A stretch of 64,000 nt of DNA from Anaerolineales bacterium UBA5195 (GCA_002412925.1 DHVZ01000024.1:128701-192700), one strand, 5' to 3'; positions 25,074 to 33,177 are shown, counted from the first letter of the stretch. Notes: a model not told the origin generated them from the sequence alone. A program made the numbers and translations.

Positions 25074-25079
25074 TATAAT
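25074..25079 (+). promoter_or_regulatory. -10 box for the second TIR gene
   Basis: TATAAT within GCGTATAATT, 30 bases before the ATG, matching the upstream region of the first TIR gene. This suggests the promoter was duplicated with the gene. Confidence 0.55.
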
Positions 25080-25109
25080 TTTCTTAACCTTAATTGCGGC
25101 GGGGTACTG

Positions 25110-26660
25110 ATGGCTGAATTGTCCAACCGACCACTACGCGTTTTCCTGTGTCACGCTTCCGGCGACAAGCCGAAAGTGCGTGAACTGTACAGACGTCTGG
25201 TTGCCGAAGGGCTCGATGTCTGGCTGGATGAAGCCAGCCTGCTGCCGGGGCAAAACTGGCGGGTGGAAATCCCCAAAGCAGTCAGGAATTCGGATGTTGT
25301 CATCGTCTGCTTATCCAAAGCCTCGATCTCGAAGGAAGGCTATGTCCAGAAGGAAATCAAGTTTGCGCTGGATATCGCCGATGAAAAACCGGATGGCACG
25401 ATTTTCATCATTCCGCTGCGCCTGGATGAGTGCGAAGTCCCCGATCGATTGGGGGACTTGCATTGGGTCAACCTATTCGACAAAGGTGGCCACAAAAAAT
25501 TATTGGAAGCCCTGCGCCTGCGGGCCAAGAGCCTCGAACAGGTCAGACAGGTCGAAATACACAGTGAGCTTGTCGATTCTGAATTTGAGGATGAATCGGA
25601 GCCTGCCTCCCCTGCTCCCAAACCAAAACCTGCCCCGCCAACCGCGCAACTGCCAGGAGGCAAACGCCCGCCCGGCGAGTGGAATCCGACCATTGTGGCC
25701 GCCCTGATCGGCGCAGTTGCAACGATCATTGCTGCGATCCTCGGTTTCGAGCCGCTGGTCAAGCTATTTGAGCAGACTCCCACGCCAACCGCCCCCCAAA
25801 CTTCGACGGCCACCCTTGAACCTGGGCCCACCTCCACGCTGAAACCGTCTCCCTCCGCAACGGACAACCCCGCGCCCAGCCCAACGGTTGAATTTACTCC
25901 CAGCCTGACCCCAAAAGCTACGCTTCTCCCGTATATCATCACCGAAAAGGGCGCGCAAATGGTTCTCGTGCCGGCGGGGACCTTCCCGATGGGGAGCAAT
26001 ACCGGTTTCCTGGATGAAAAGCCGGTCCACAAGGTCTCACTGGATGCGTTTTACATTGACAAATTTGAAGTCACTAACGCGCTCTACAAAACTTGTGTCA
26101 AGGTGGGCGCGTGTCTCTCCCCAAAAAACACACGTTCCAATTCACATCCCAGCTATTACGGCAACCCGGAATTCGACAATTACCCCGTTATCTGGGTGGA
26201 CTGGAATATGGCCCAGGCCTATTGTGACTGGCGCGGTGGAGACGCGCTGCCAAAAACCCGGCTGCCCACCGAAGCCGAGTGGGAATATGCCGCGCGCAGC
26301 AAAGATGGGCGAACTTATCCCTGGGGCGAAGGTATTGATAGAATGCGCGCCAACTACAACAACAATATTGGCGATACGACCGCTGTTGGTAGTTATGAAA
26401 ACGGCAAGAGTATTTATGGTGTCTATGATTTGGCGGGCAATGCCTGGGAGTGGGTGGCCGATTGGTATGAAAAATCATATTATCAAAATTCCCCTGCTTC
26501 CAACCCGGCCGGGCCAGACTCGGGTCAGATCGTGGTTCTGCGAGGCGGCACCTGGAACTTTGATGGATCCCACGTCCGGTCTGCATACCGTGGCAAATAT
26601 GACCCCACACTGACACTTGATAAAATCGGTTTTCGCTGCGCGCGCAGTGTTTCGCCGTGA
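25110..26660 (+). CDS. TIR domain - transmembrane - SUMF1-like protein (paralogue 2)
   Basis: The 516-aa product repeats the architecture of the gene 2 kb upstream. The TIR domain has LRVFLCHASGDKPKVRELYR, WLDEASLLPGQNW and VVIVCLSKASISKEGYVQKE, again with the putative catalytic Glu. A Pro-rich linker, helix (TIVAALIGAVATIIAAILGF), Thr/Pro/Ser-rich spacer and SUMF1-like domain follow (GTFPMGSNTG, FEVTNALYKTC, RLPTEAEWEYAARS, GNAWEWVADWYEKSY, GFRCARS). The active-site cysteine pair of formylglycine-generating enzymes is absent (RGGTWNFDGS). The two paralogues share about half their TIR residues by eye, indicating local duplication with ogt between them. Confidence 0.9.
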   Translation: MAELSNRPLRVFLCHASGDKPKVRELYRRLVAEGLDVWLDEASLLPGQNWRVEIPKAVRNSDVVIVCLSKASISKEGYVQKEIKFALDIADEKPDGTIFIIPLRLDECEVPDRLGDLHWVNLFDKGGHKKLLEALRLRAKSLEQVRQVEIHSELVDSEFEDESEPASPAPKPKPAPPTAQLPGGKRPPGEWNPTIVAALIGAVATIIAAILGFEPLVKLFEQTPTPTAPQTSTATLEPGPTSTLKPSPSATDNPAPSPTVEFTPSLTPKATLLPYIITEKGAQMVLVPAGTFPMGSNTGFLDEKPVHKVSLDAFYIDKFEVTNALYKTCVKVGACLSPKNTRSNSHPSYYGNPEFDNYPVIWVDWNMAQAYCDWRGGDALPKTRLPTEAEWEYAARSKDGRTYPWGEGIDRMRANYNNNIGDTTAVGSYENGKSIYGVYDLAGNAWEWVADWYEKSYYQNSPASNPAGPDSGQIVVLRGGTWNFDGSHVRSAYRGKYDPTLTLDKIGFRCARSVSP

Positions 26661-26701
26661 AGAAGCGGGTAGAGCAACTATTCCGCCTGTTCCATCAACT
26701 A

Positions 26702-26740
26702 GGCCGGAGCCAGCAACCATCCGAGTCTGGCTTCGGCCTC
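26702..26740. terminator. Stem-loop between convergent TIR and FmdB genes
   Basis: AGGCCGGAGCCAG and CTGGCTTCGGCCT form a 13-bp stem with one wobble around a 13-base loop. There is no T run, so termination in either direction is tentative. Confidence 0.5.
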
Positions 26741-26771
26741 ATGAAGTATTGTGCCAGATGATAAAAGGGGC

Positions 26772-27161
26772 TTAGAAATCGTCACCCCCGCTGCCGGTGT
26801 CACCCAGCCCTAGATCAGGCAGCGCGTTTTCGATTTCCTCGGGGCTTTGACCGGCTTCCAGACGATCGACGACATCGTCAAACTCGGGCGGAAGATCTTC
26901 GCCCATTTCATTGCCCATTTTGCGCATCATCTGGCCGAGGGCTTTTGGATCGTCGTCGATACCATCCAGCATGGACGGGTCAGCAAGCTGAGACAGGCGC
27001 GCTTCTTCGCTTTTCAGGATGCGCACTCGGGGAACTCGTCGACGGGCGTTACTGCTTCCACAATGGAGACAGGTGACGGGTTTGACGCCGTACTCCTTGT
27101 AACTCAGGAAGACGTCAAAGCGTTTGCGACAGTCAAGGCAGATAAAGTCATAGGTTGGCAT
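26772..27161 (-). CDS. FmdB-family zinc-ribbon protein
   Basis: The 129-aa product begins with the FmdB regulatory-protein zinc ribbon: MPTYDFICLDCRKRFDVFLS, then VTCLHCGSSNARRR, giving two CxxC pairs. The rest is an acidic, probably disordered tail (DLPPEFDDVVDRLEAGQSPE) ending in a Gly/Asp stretch. FmdB proteins are widespread small zinc-ribbon proteins of unclear role. The gene is divergent from gmk. Confidence 0.9.
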   Translation of the reverse strand: MPTYDFICLDCRKRFDVFLSYKEYGVKPVTCLHCGSSNARRRVPRVRILKSEEARLSQLADPSMLDGIDDDPKALGQMMRKMGNEMGEDLPPEFDDVVDRLEAGQSPEEIENALPDLGLGDTGSGGDDF

Positions 27162-27275
27162 AGCCGATATTTTATCTCAATTCTACAGGCCGTTACAAAT
27201 TGCCAAATCGACTCTTCGGAAATTTCTGTGGTTAGACCCGTCAAATTAGGTCTCTTTTGAGGGACTTATGTCGAG

Positions 27276-27281
27276 TAAAAT
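27276..27281 (+). promoter_or_regulatory. -10 box giving a probable leaderless gmk transcript
   Basis: TAAAAT ends six bases before the gmk ATG, leaving no room for a ribosome-binding site. Transcription would start at or next to the A of ATG. Confidence 0.6.
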
Positions 27282-27287
27282 AGAGCC

Positions 27288-27905
27288 ATGTCCAACGATT
27301 TTAAGATTCTTGATCCCCAACCCCTGTTGATTGTCATTTCCGGGCCTTCGGGCGCGGGCAAAGATACCGTTATGCAGTGCATGAAAGCGCGCGGGATGCC
27401 GTTTCACTTTGTTGTCACAGCCACCACGCGCCCCCGCCGCGCCAATGAAGAAAATGGCAAAGATTACTTCTTCGTCAGCAAAGAAGAGTTCGCGCGCATG
27501 ATCGAAGCAGATGAGTTGATTGAGTATGCAGTTGTGTACGGCGATTACAAAGGCATCCCCAAGCAGCAGGTGCGCGAGGCTTTGTCCAGCGGTAAGGATG
27601 TGGTCATGCGCGTGGATGTGCAGGGCGCTGAAACAGTCCGCAAGCTGGTGCCCAATGCGATTCTCGTTTTCATGACCGTGGATAACGAACAGGAACTCGA
27701 GCGCCGCCTGCGCGAGCGCAAGACCGAAACCGCCGAAGAACTGGCCTTGCGCATCGCCACCGCGCGCAAGGAACTCCAGCGGGTGGAGGCGTTTGATTAT
27801 GTTGTGGTTAACGCCGACGACCACCTGGAGCAGGCGGTCGACACGATTCAATCCATTATCACCGCTGAACACCAGCGTGTCCAACAGCGAAAAGTGACCC
27901 TGTGA
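27288..27905 (+). CDS. gmk: Guanylate kinase
   Basis: Gmk phosphorylates GMP to GDP, downstream of GuaA in the same pathway. The 205-aa product has the P-loop ISGPSGAGKDTVMQCM near residue 18, the GMP-binding TATTRPRRANEENGKDYFFV near residue 45, and VVYGDYKGIPKQQVREAL in the lid region. The length is standard. The ATG directly follows a -10 box with no Shine-Dalgarno, implying a leaderless message. The stop overlaps the GTG of the rhomboid gene (GTGA), so that membrane protease is translated with it. Confidence 0.96.
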   Translation: MSNDFKILDPQPLLIVISGPSGAGKDTVMQCMKARGMPFHFVVTATTRPRRANEENGKDYFFVSKEEFARMIEADELIEYAVVYGDYKGIPKQQVREALSSGKDVVMRVDVQGAETVRKLVPNAILVFMTVDNEQELERRLRERKTETAEELALRIATARKELQRVEAFDYVVVNADDHLEQAVDTIQSIITAEHQRVQQRKVTL

Positions 27906-28672
27906 ACCAATCCTACGAAACCTACTCTGTTCCGCCGCCTCCGCCAGCGCCCCCGCCCCCTGTTGTTCGAGAAAACCTTGTCAGCCCAATCGTAACCTAT
28001 GTCATCCTGGCGATCACGGTGGCAGTTTACCTGCTGCAAGTTGGCACAAATGCCCTGTTCGGGTTTGACCTCCCGGCTGCATTGGGGATGAAAATCAACC
28101 AATCTATTTTGGCCGGCCAGGTCTGGCGGTTGGTAACGCCCATGTTCCTGCATGGTTCGATCGTGCATATCGGTTTCAATATGTACGCCTTGGTGATTAT
28201 CGGCTCCGGGTTGGAAAGGCGCTTCGGACACGGGCGCTTCCTGCTCCTGTATGTGATGGGGTCTTTTGCAGGCAATGTCATGTCGTTCCTGATTTCCCCC
28301 AACCCGTCCCTGGGCGCTTCGACCGCTATCTTTGGTCTGCTTGGCGCCGAAATGGTTTTTTTCTACCAGAACAGGGAACTGTTTGGTTCCGGCGCGCGCC
28401 GCGCCTTGCAGAACGTCATCACGGTGGCGGCGATTAACTTCATTATCGGACTCTCGCCCGGTATCGATAACTGGGGGCACTTTGGCGGTTTGTTTGGCGG
28501 CCTGATCTTCACCTGGTTTGGCGGCCCCAAGCTGGGGTTGCAGGGGAGTTACCCAGCCTTCAGCGTGGTCGACGAGCATGAAATGCGAGATCAACTGCTT
28601 GGCGCAGGCCTGGTGGCGCTGCTCTTCGGTGCGCTTGCGGCGGTGAAAATCTTCGGGCTGGGCCCATTCTAA
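27902..28672 (+). CDS. Rhomboid-family intramembrane serine protease
   Basis: The 256-aa product has a Pro-rich cytoplasmic N-terminus (SVPPPPPAPPPPVV) and about seven helices. The rhomboid hallmarks are present: RLVTPMFLHGSIVHIGFNMY near residue 80, the serine nucleophile in LGASTAIFGLLGAE near residue 140, and the histidine in NWGHFGGLFGGLIF near residue 195. It should cleave transmembrane segments in the plane of the membrane. Translation starts at a GTG overlapping the gmk stop. A palindrome includes its stop codon. Confidence 0.93.
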   Translation: MNQSYETYSVPPPPPAPPPPVVRENLVSPIVTYVILAITVAVYLLQVGTNALFGFDLPAALGMKINQSILAGQVWRLVTPMFLHGSIVHIGFNMYALVIIGSGLERRFGHGRFLLLYVMGSFAGNVMSFLISPNPSLGASTAIFGLLGAEMVFFYQNRELFGSGARRALQNVITVAAINFIIGLSPGIDNWGHFGGLFGGLIFTWFGGPKLGLQGSYPAFSVVDEHEMRDQLLGAGLVALLFGALAAVKIFGLGPF

Positions 28673-28708
28673 TCGGCGCGGCGACACCGGCGGCGGAGCG
28701 CCGATTAG
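28669..28708. terminator. Palindrome spanning the rhomboid stop codon
   Basis: CTAATCGGCGC and GCGCCGATTAG are perfect 11-bp arms around an 18-base loop; the left arm includes the TAA stop. It lacks a T tract, so it may be a repeat or an mRNA 3'-end stabiliser. Confidence 0.5.
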
Positions 28709-28802
28709 TGAATTTTGTCACAAATCAGACGCGCAATCTGTCGATTTTCTGGTATATTTCAGCCGTTATTACTTTCAAACCTGTACCTTGTGAGGAACCC
28801 TG

Positions 28803-30098
28803 ATGAAACAAATTTGTGTTATTGGCGTTGGCTATGTGGGCATTGTGACTGGCGCTTGTTTTGCCGACCTGGGAAACCGCGTCATCGCGCTGGATGTTAA
28901 CGAACAACGCGTCGCCAACCTGAAAAAGGGCATCATGCCCATCTACGAACCCGGCCTGGAAGAACTGGTCATGCGCAATGTGCGCGCCGGACGGCTTTCC
29001 TTCACCACCGATTATGCCGAAGCAGTGAAAGGGACTGAATTTGCCTTCATCGCGGTCGGCACACCTTCGGGTGTCAGCGGTGAGGCCGATTTGCAGTATG
29101 TCGCCTCGGCAGCAAAGTCGATTGCTGAGAACATGACCGCGCCCCTGATCATCATCAACAAATCCACCGTGCCCGTCGGCACCGGAGACTGGGTGGCGGA
29201 TATCGTCAAACGCTCCCAGAAGAAACCGATCGATTTCTCGGTCGTTTCCTGCCCCGAATTCTTGCGCGAAGGCTCGGCCATCGGCGATTTCTCCCAGCCG
29301 CACCGCACGGTGCTCGGCTCGACCGACAAAGATGCCGCCAACAAGGTGGCCCAACTGCACCTGCCCTTGCGTGCCCCGATTGTCATCACCGACCTGCGCA
29401 CCGCGGAAATGATCAAATACGCCTCGAATGCTTTCCTGGCAACCAAGATTTCCTTCATCAACGAGATTTCCGATATCTGCGAAGCGCTCGGCGCAGATGT
29501 AAAAGAAGTCGCCGCCGGTATGGGCTACGACGCGCGGATTGGCCGTCATTTCCTGGATGCCGGTCTCGGCTGGGGCGGCTCCTGCTTTCCCAAAGATGTG
29601 CTGGCCCTGGCTTACATGGCCGAAGAAGCCGGTCTCGACCCGCGCATCCTGAACACGGTCATGGACGTCAACTACGAGCGCCGCAAGACCGCGGTTGAAC
29701 ACGTCAAAGCTCTGGTTGGCGGCGAACTCAAGGGCAAAACCATCGGCCTGCTCGGGCTGGCCTTCAAGCCCAATACAGACGATATGCGCGACGCCCCCTC
29801 CATCGACATTTCTCATGAACTCAACGCCGCCGGGGCCACTGTTCGCGGGTACGATCCGGTTGCCATGGATGTGGCCCGCGGCATCCTTCCGGCGGTTGAA
29901 ATGTTCAAAGACCCCTATACCCTGGCCAAAGGATGTGACGCCCTGATGGTCGTTACTGAATGGAACGAATTCAAACAACTCGATCTCGAGAAGCTGAAAG
30001 GCCTGCTGAAGATGCCCATCATCTATGACGGCCGCAATATCTATGACCCCGCCACGATGAAATCGATAGGCTTTACCTACCGCGCGATTGGCAGATAA
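28803..30098 (+). CDS. ugd: UDP-glucose 6-dehydrogenase
   Basis: Ugd oxidises UDP-glucose to UDP-glucuronate with two NAD+, feeding polysaccharide and capsule synthesis. The 431-aa product has the N-terminal Rossmann motif [19 protein letters not shown], the catalytic region [12 protein letters not shown] near residue 150, the central helix with [18 protein letters not shown] near residue 205, and the nucleophile in [14 protein letters not shown] near residue 260. GAGG lies upstream of the ATG. The length is normal. Flanking genes are not obviously of the same pathway. UDP-N-acetyl-mannosamine dehydrogenases are related, but the motifs fit Ugd better. Confidence 0.94.
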   Translation: MKQICVIGVGYVGIVTGACFADLGNRVIALDVNEQRVANLKKGIMPIYEPGLEELVMRNVRAGRLSFTTDYAEAVKGTEFAFIAVGTPSGVSGEADLQYVASAAKSIAENMTAPLIIINKSTVPVGTGDWVADIVKRSQKKPIDFSVVSCPEFLREGSAIGDFSQPHRTVLGSTDKDAANKVAQLHLPLRAPIVITDLRTAEMIKYASNAFLATKISFINEISDICEALGADVKEVAAGMGYDARIGRHFLDAGLGWGGSCFPKDVLALAYMAEEAGLDPRILNTVMDVNYERRKTAVEHVKALVGGELKGKTIGLLGLAFKPNTDDMRDAPSIDISHELNAAGATVRGYDPVAMDVARGILPAVEMFKDPYTLAKGCDALMVVTEWNEFKQLDLEKLKGLLKMPIIYDGRNIYDPATMKSIGFTYRAIGR

Positions 30099-30101
30099 AA
30101 G

Positions 30102-30143
30102 CAGTATTCAGTATTCAGCGATCAGTGTTCAGTAATCAGTCAC
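30102..30143. repeat. Six tandem 7-bp CAG-type units, left flank of the four-helix cassette
   Basis: The units are CAGTATT, CAGTATT, CAGCGAT, CAGTGTT, CAGTAAT, CAGTCAC, in perfect 7-bp register. The last unit also begins a 12-bp hairpin (CAGTCACCAATG with CATTGGTGACTG, 30137-30175). Inverted units lie on the other side of the broken gene. Confidence 0.85.
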
Positions 30144-30190
30144 CAATGTCAGAATCAACTGAGCATTGGTGACTGATTTTCGAGGGTAAA

Positions 30191-30631
30191 ATGAGCGAAT
30201 TGGAATATGTCAGTAGCTTCCGTGATTTGCTGGTGTATAAAAAATCCCGCGCATTGCCCAAAGAAATATTTGTGCTTACTCGCGGCTTTCCAAAAGAAGA
30301 AACCTATTCCCTAATTGACCAAGTGCGCCGTTCCTCTCGTTCGGTAGGCGCACAAATTGCTGAAGCCTAGGCCAAGCGCAGGTATGAAAAGCATTTTGTC
30401 AGTAAATTGACTGATGCCGACGGCGAACAAATGGAAACCCAACACTGGGTTGAAACAGCCCTGGATTGTGATTACATCTCTCCAATACAAGCCGCATCCT
30501 TAAACGAAAAAAGCGCCGAAATCGGGCGTATGTTAGGTGGCATGATCGCAAAAGCCGAAACCTTCTGTAACCCCGCCGCTCTCTCCGTCCGCGAAGAACA
30601 GGCATCCTACCTCATTACCCCTGAAAACTGA
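30191..30631 (+). pseudogene. Four-helix-bundle (S23 / 23S rRNA intervening-sequence type) protein, broken by an amber codon
   Basis: Read through, the frame gives a 146-residue protein of the S23 family: FRDLLVYKKSRALPKEIF near residue 10, LIDQVRRSSRSVGAQIAEA near residue 41, then FVSKLTDADGEQMETQHWVE and the late helix EIGRMLGGMIAKAE. Codon 60 is TAG where relatives have Trp in the 'EAW' motif, a single-base change from TGG. The remaining frame is intact and ends at a TGA inside the right-hand repeats. The gene is therefore probably a recent pseudogene, unless amber is suppressed. It is flanked by inverted sets of 7-bp tandem repeats. Confidence 0.85.
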
Positions 30632-30651
30632 ATACTGGACACTGATGACTG
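30624..30651. repeat. Four 7-bp CTG-ended units, right flank of the four-helix cassette
   Basis: AAAACTG, AATACTG, GACACTG and ATGACTG are the inverted counterparts of the CAG units on the left. The first contains most of the pseudogene stop, and the last supplies the ATG of the next methyltransferase gene. Confidence 0.8.
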
Positions 30652-31550
30652 AAACTCCTCCTGTTTGTGATTATGAAGGCTCCGATTACCAGACCTCCTT
30701 CTGGGATCAGGGCGGGCGTCAATATGAAGACCGCGCCGAGGCGCTTGCATTAAAACGGCTTTTACCTGCGCGCGGACGACTCCTGCTCGAATTGGGCGCC
30801 GGCGCCGGTCGAAATACGCCTCGCTATACCGGTTACGACCGCATCGTCCTGCTCGACTATTCGCGCACCCAACTTCAGCAGGCGCGCGCGCGATTAGGGG
30901 ATTCATCTCGTTACGTTTTTGTCGCCGCCGATGTTTACAAGCTGCCCTTTATCTATAACCTGTTCGACGGCGCAACCATGATCCGCACCCTGCACCACAT
31001 GGCCGATGCCCCGAAAGCCTTGAAACAAATCCGCAATGTGCTCACCCCCGGCGCAACTTTCATTTTGGAATTTGCCAACAAACTTAACCTGAAAGCGATT
31101 CTGCGCTACTGGCTGGGGAAACAAAGCTGGAGCCCTTTCAGCCTCGAACCGGTCGAATTTGCCACCCTGAATTTTGATTTCCACCCCCAGGCCATTCGCC
31201 AATGGTTGGCAGAACTTGACTTCAGCGTTGAAAAAACGCTGACAGTTTCCCACTTTCGCATGGGGTTGCTCAAGCGGCTTTTCCCGGCTGGTTTCCTGGC
31301 AGCGCTCGATGGCCTCTTCCAGCCAACCGGCGCGCTCTTCCAGGTGACACCCAGCGTCTTCGTCAAGAGCACTCTCGCCGGGCGGGAGGTTATCCCACCC
31401 CAAGGCGATGACACTCTAACTTGGTTCCAATGCCCTGAGTGTGGCGCACATCCGCTTGATGAGCGCAGCGACCATCTGCTTTGCCCCGGTTGTGGGAAAA
31501 AATGGGCTTTCCACGATGGGATTTATGATTTCAGGGAACCACTTCAATAA
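30645..31550 (+). CDS. SAM-dependent methyltransferase with C-terminal zinc ribbon
   Basis: The 301-aa product has class I methyltransferase motif I LLLELGAGAGRNTP near residue 48, motif II IVLLDYSRTQL, and FDGATMIRTLHHMADAPKAL near residue 108. The closing ribbon has CPECGAHPL and LLCPGCGKKWAF (four cysteines, Trm112-like). The ATG lies within the repeats that flank the four-helix pseudogene, and no ribosome-binding site is obvious, so the cassette insertion may have replaced the original 5' region. An alternative downstream start is possible. The substrate is unknown; it is convergent with another methyltransferase. Confidence 0.87.
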   Translation: MTETPPVCDYEGSDYQTSFWDQGGRQYEDRAEALALKRLLPARGRLLLELGAGAGRNTPRYTGYDRIVLLDYSRTQLQQARARLGDSSRYVFVAADVYKLPFIYNLFDGATMIRTLHHMADAPKALKQIRNVLTPGATFILEFANKLNLKAILRYWLGKQSWSPFSLEPVEFATLNFDFHPQAIRQWLAELDFSVEKTLTVSHFRMGLLKRLFPAGFLAALDGLFQPTGALFQVTPSVFVKSTLAGREVIPPQGDDTLTWFQCPECGAHPLDERSDHLLCPGCGKKWAFHDGIYDFREPLQ

Positions 31551-31553
31551 AAG

Positions 31554-31590
31554 GGCCGCGCACTTCGCAAAAGTGCGTGGCTTTTTTATT
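31554..31590. terminator. Terminator between convergent methyltransferase genes
   Basis: GCCGCGCACTT and AAGTGCGTGGC pair around CGCAA and are followed by TTTTTT. The T tract serves the plus-strand gene; its far end reaches the stop of the minus-strand gene. Confidence 0.85.
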
Positions 31591-32320
31591 GCTTTTCCAC
31601 CACCCAAAAGTGGGAAAGCCCAAACCACTTGAGGGGCGTCTTCTCTAAAGCCTGTAAAATCCCGCGCAGGATTTTTCCAAAGGCTCCAAAACGGGCAATC
31701 AGATTGTCGTAAGCGCCAAAAACAATAACCTGTTCGATGATTTTCACCGGCAGGTCAGCGAACAGCTTTTCAAGGTCGCGCCCCGAGTAGACGCGCACAT
31801 GCGGGGCCAGTCTATCGCGCCAGGCGCGCGGCAGGTAATTCACAAAAAGTTTGTTGCCAAAATGATATTTCCCCTGCCAGTAAATGCCGTGCGTCTCAAA
31901 GGGGTAACCCTGGTTGGGGACAAAAATCACCACCCGGCCACCGGGCTTTAGTACCCGAACCATTTCTTTAATCGCCAGTCCATCACCGGCCACGTGTTCC
32001 AGAACTTCGTGGCTGAGAATTAAATCGAAAGTTGAGTCAGCATAAGGCAGGTATTCCCCGGCAGCATTAAGAATCCCAGGGTTGCGCTGGCCGGTCTCAG
32101 CTGCGCGCTCAAAATCATATTCCAATCCATAGACTTTGCCGCCAAAAGGGGATAAATGTTCGACGTACATGCCCACACCGCAGCCATTTTCGAGAATCTT
32201 TCCCCGAATCCGGTCTCCTGCAGCCCGCAAAATCATTTCCAACCGGCGCTGCTGCCCCGCGCGCCAGACGTAAGACGGTTCACCGCACAGGGCGGCTTTT
32301 TCCAAGTTTCGTTCGGTCAT
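31586..32320 (-). CDS. Class I SAM-dependent methyltransferase
   Basis: The 244-aa product has motif I ILENGCGVGMYVEHLSPFG near residue 42, then GLEYDFERA, FDLILSHEVLEHVAGD near residue 98, and VLKPGGRVVIFVPNQGYPF. This is the Methyltransf_11/UbiG-like pattern. DRLAPHVRVYSGRDLEKLF near residue 170 is typical of lipid-linked or polysaccharide methyltransferases, but the target is unknown. Translation is placed at MTERNLEKAA: a TATAAT box lies seven bases upstream, so the message is probably leaderless. It follows menG on the same strand but has its own promoter. Confidence 0.88.
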   Translation of the reverse strand: MTERNLEKAALCGEPSYVWRAGQQRRLEMILRAAGDRIRGKILENGCGVGMYVEHLSPFGGKVYGLEYDFERAAETGQRNPGILNAAGEYLPYADSTFDLILSHEVLEHVAGDGLAIKEMVRVLKPGGRVVIFVPNQGYPFETHGIYWQGKYHFGNKLFVNYLPRAWRDRLAPHVRVYSGRDLEKLFADLPVKIIEQVIVFGAYDNLIARFGAFGKILRGILQALEKTPLKWFGLSHFWVVEKQ

Positions 32321-32327
32321 GGGCGCT

Positions 32328-32356
32328 ATTATACCTGCCGTTACTTTTCTCCCCAA
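32328..32356 (-). promoter_or_regulatory. Promoter with leaderless start for the methyltransferase
   Basis: On the minus strand TTGGGG and TATAAT are separated by 17 bp and the ATG follows seven bases after the -10. The -35 overlaps the 3' end of menG. Confidence 0.65.
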
Positions 32357-33036
32357 TGGATGGCAATGGTTCCAAACATGACGCGTTTGTAGCCAATCTG
32401 CTTGAACCCCACAACAGCCATGCGGCTGGCAAGCTCTTCGGCGGTCAGGAAGGCTTCAGTGGAATCAGGCAGATAGGTATAAGCGTCACTCTGGCCGGAG
32501 AGCAGCGTCCCCAGGAAAGGAATGATGATGTGCATGTGCAGCCAGATCAAAGGTGAAAGCAGGTTGCGTTGCGGGCGGGTGGTGTCGAGGATGACAATCC
32601 TTCCTTTGGGTCTCAAAACACGATGCTGTTCGCGCAGGGCGGCAAGATTGTCGATGACATTGCGCATCAGGAAACCGGAAACGACCGCATCGAACGAGGC
32701 TGCCCCATAAGGCAGGGAAAGCGCGTCGGCGTTGGCCCAACCAAAGGAATCGCCTGGTTTGCGTCCGGCGCGCATCATTTCAAAGGTGAAATCGGCGGCG
32801 GTCACGTGGGCGGTCGGCTGCTGGGCAACGGCGGTTCGGGCCAGGTCACCGGTTCCGGCGCCCAGGTCCAACAGCGAGGCGTGCGGATGGAGTCCGGCGC
32901 GGCGGATGACTTCCCTGCGCCAGCGCAGATCCTGCCCGGCAGTCATCAGTCGGTTCATTAAATCATAACGGCTGGCAATCCGGGTAAACAAATCCTGTAC
33001 ATAACGTGATTTTTCATTACCGGTTAAATGAGTCAT
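32341..33036 (-). CDS. menG: Demethylmenaquinone methyltransferase (MenG/UbiE)
   Basis: The enzyme C-methylates demethylmenaquinone in the last step of menaquinone synthesis. The 231-aa product has the UbiE hallmark FTRIASRYDLMNRLMTAGQD near residue 17, motif I SLLDLGAGTGDLART, GFLMRNVIDNLAALRE near residue 118, and the late IPFLGTLLSGQSDAYTYLPDS that identifies the COQ5/UbiE group. GGAG precedes the ATG at 33036. Menaquinone is expected for a Chloroflexota, so menG is preferred over ubiE. It is divergent from nusA. Confidence 0.93.
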   Translation of the reverse strand: MTHLTGNEKSRYVQDLFTRIASRYDLMNRLMTAGQDLRWRREVIRRAGLHPHASLLDLGAGTGDLARTAVAQQPTAHVTAADFTFEMMRAGRKPGDSFGWANADALSLPYGAASFDAVVSGFLMRNVIDNLAALREQHRVLRPKGRIVILDTTRPQRNLLSPLIWLHMHIIIPFLGTLLSGQSDAYTYLPDSTEAFLTAEELASRMAVVGFKQIGYKRVMFGTIAIHWGEK

Positions 33037-33118
33037 GACAATCTCCAAGAGTTGGGCTATTATAGCGGTTTTCAACCGATTGCATTATCCGCCTATCGAA
33101 AAAAATGGCGTTCGCCGC

Positions 33119-33147
33119 TTGCAGATTCGCCCCCTTTGTGCTAGAAT
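33119..33147 (+). promoter_or_regulatory. Promoter of the nusA-infB operon
   Basis: TTGCAG and TAGAAT are separated by exactly 17 bp, about 110 bases before nusA. It is one of the best sigma70-like matches in the window. Confidence 0.7.
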
Positions 33148-33177
33148 CTTGGTTGCAAGACCAATACCGCAAGCACC

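Noticed and set aside
30102..30175. Phage or integron attachment site at the CAG heptamers
   Set aside because: There is no integrase and no matching direct repeat at the other end; the flanks are inverted arrays.
30191..30631. Pyrrolysine at the amber codon
   Set aside because: The family has Trp at this position and no pyl genes are visible. A nonsense mutation is simpler.
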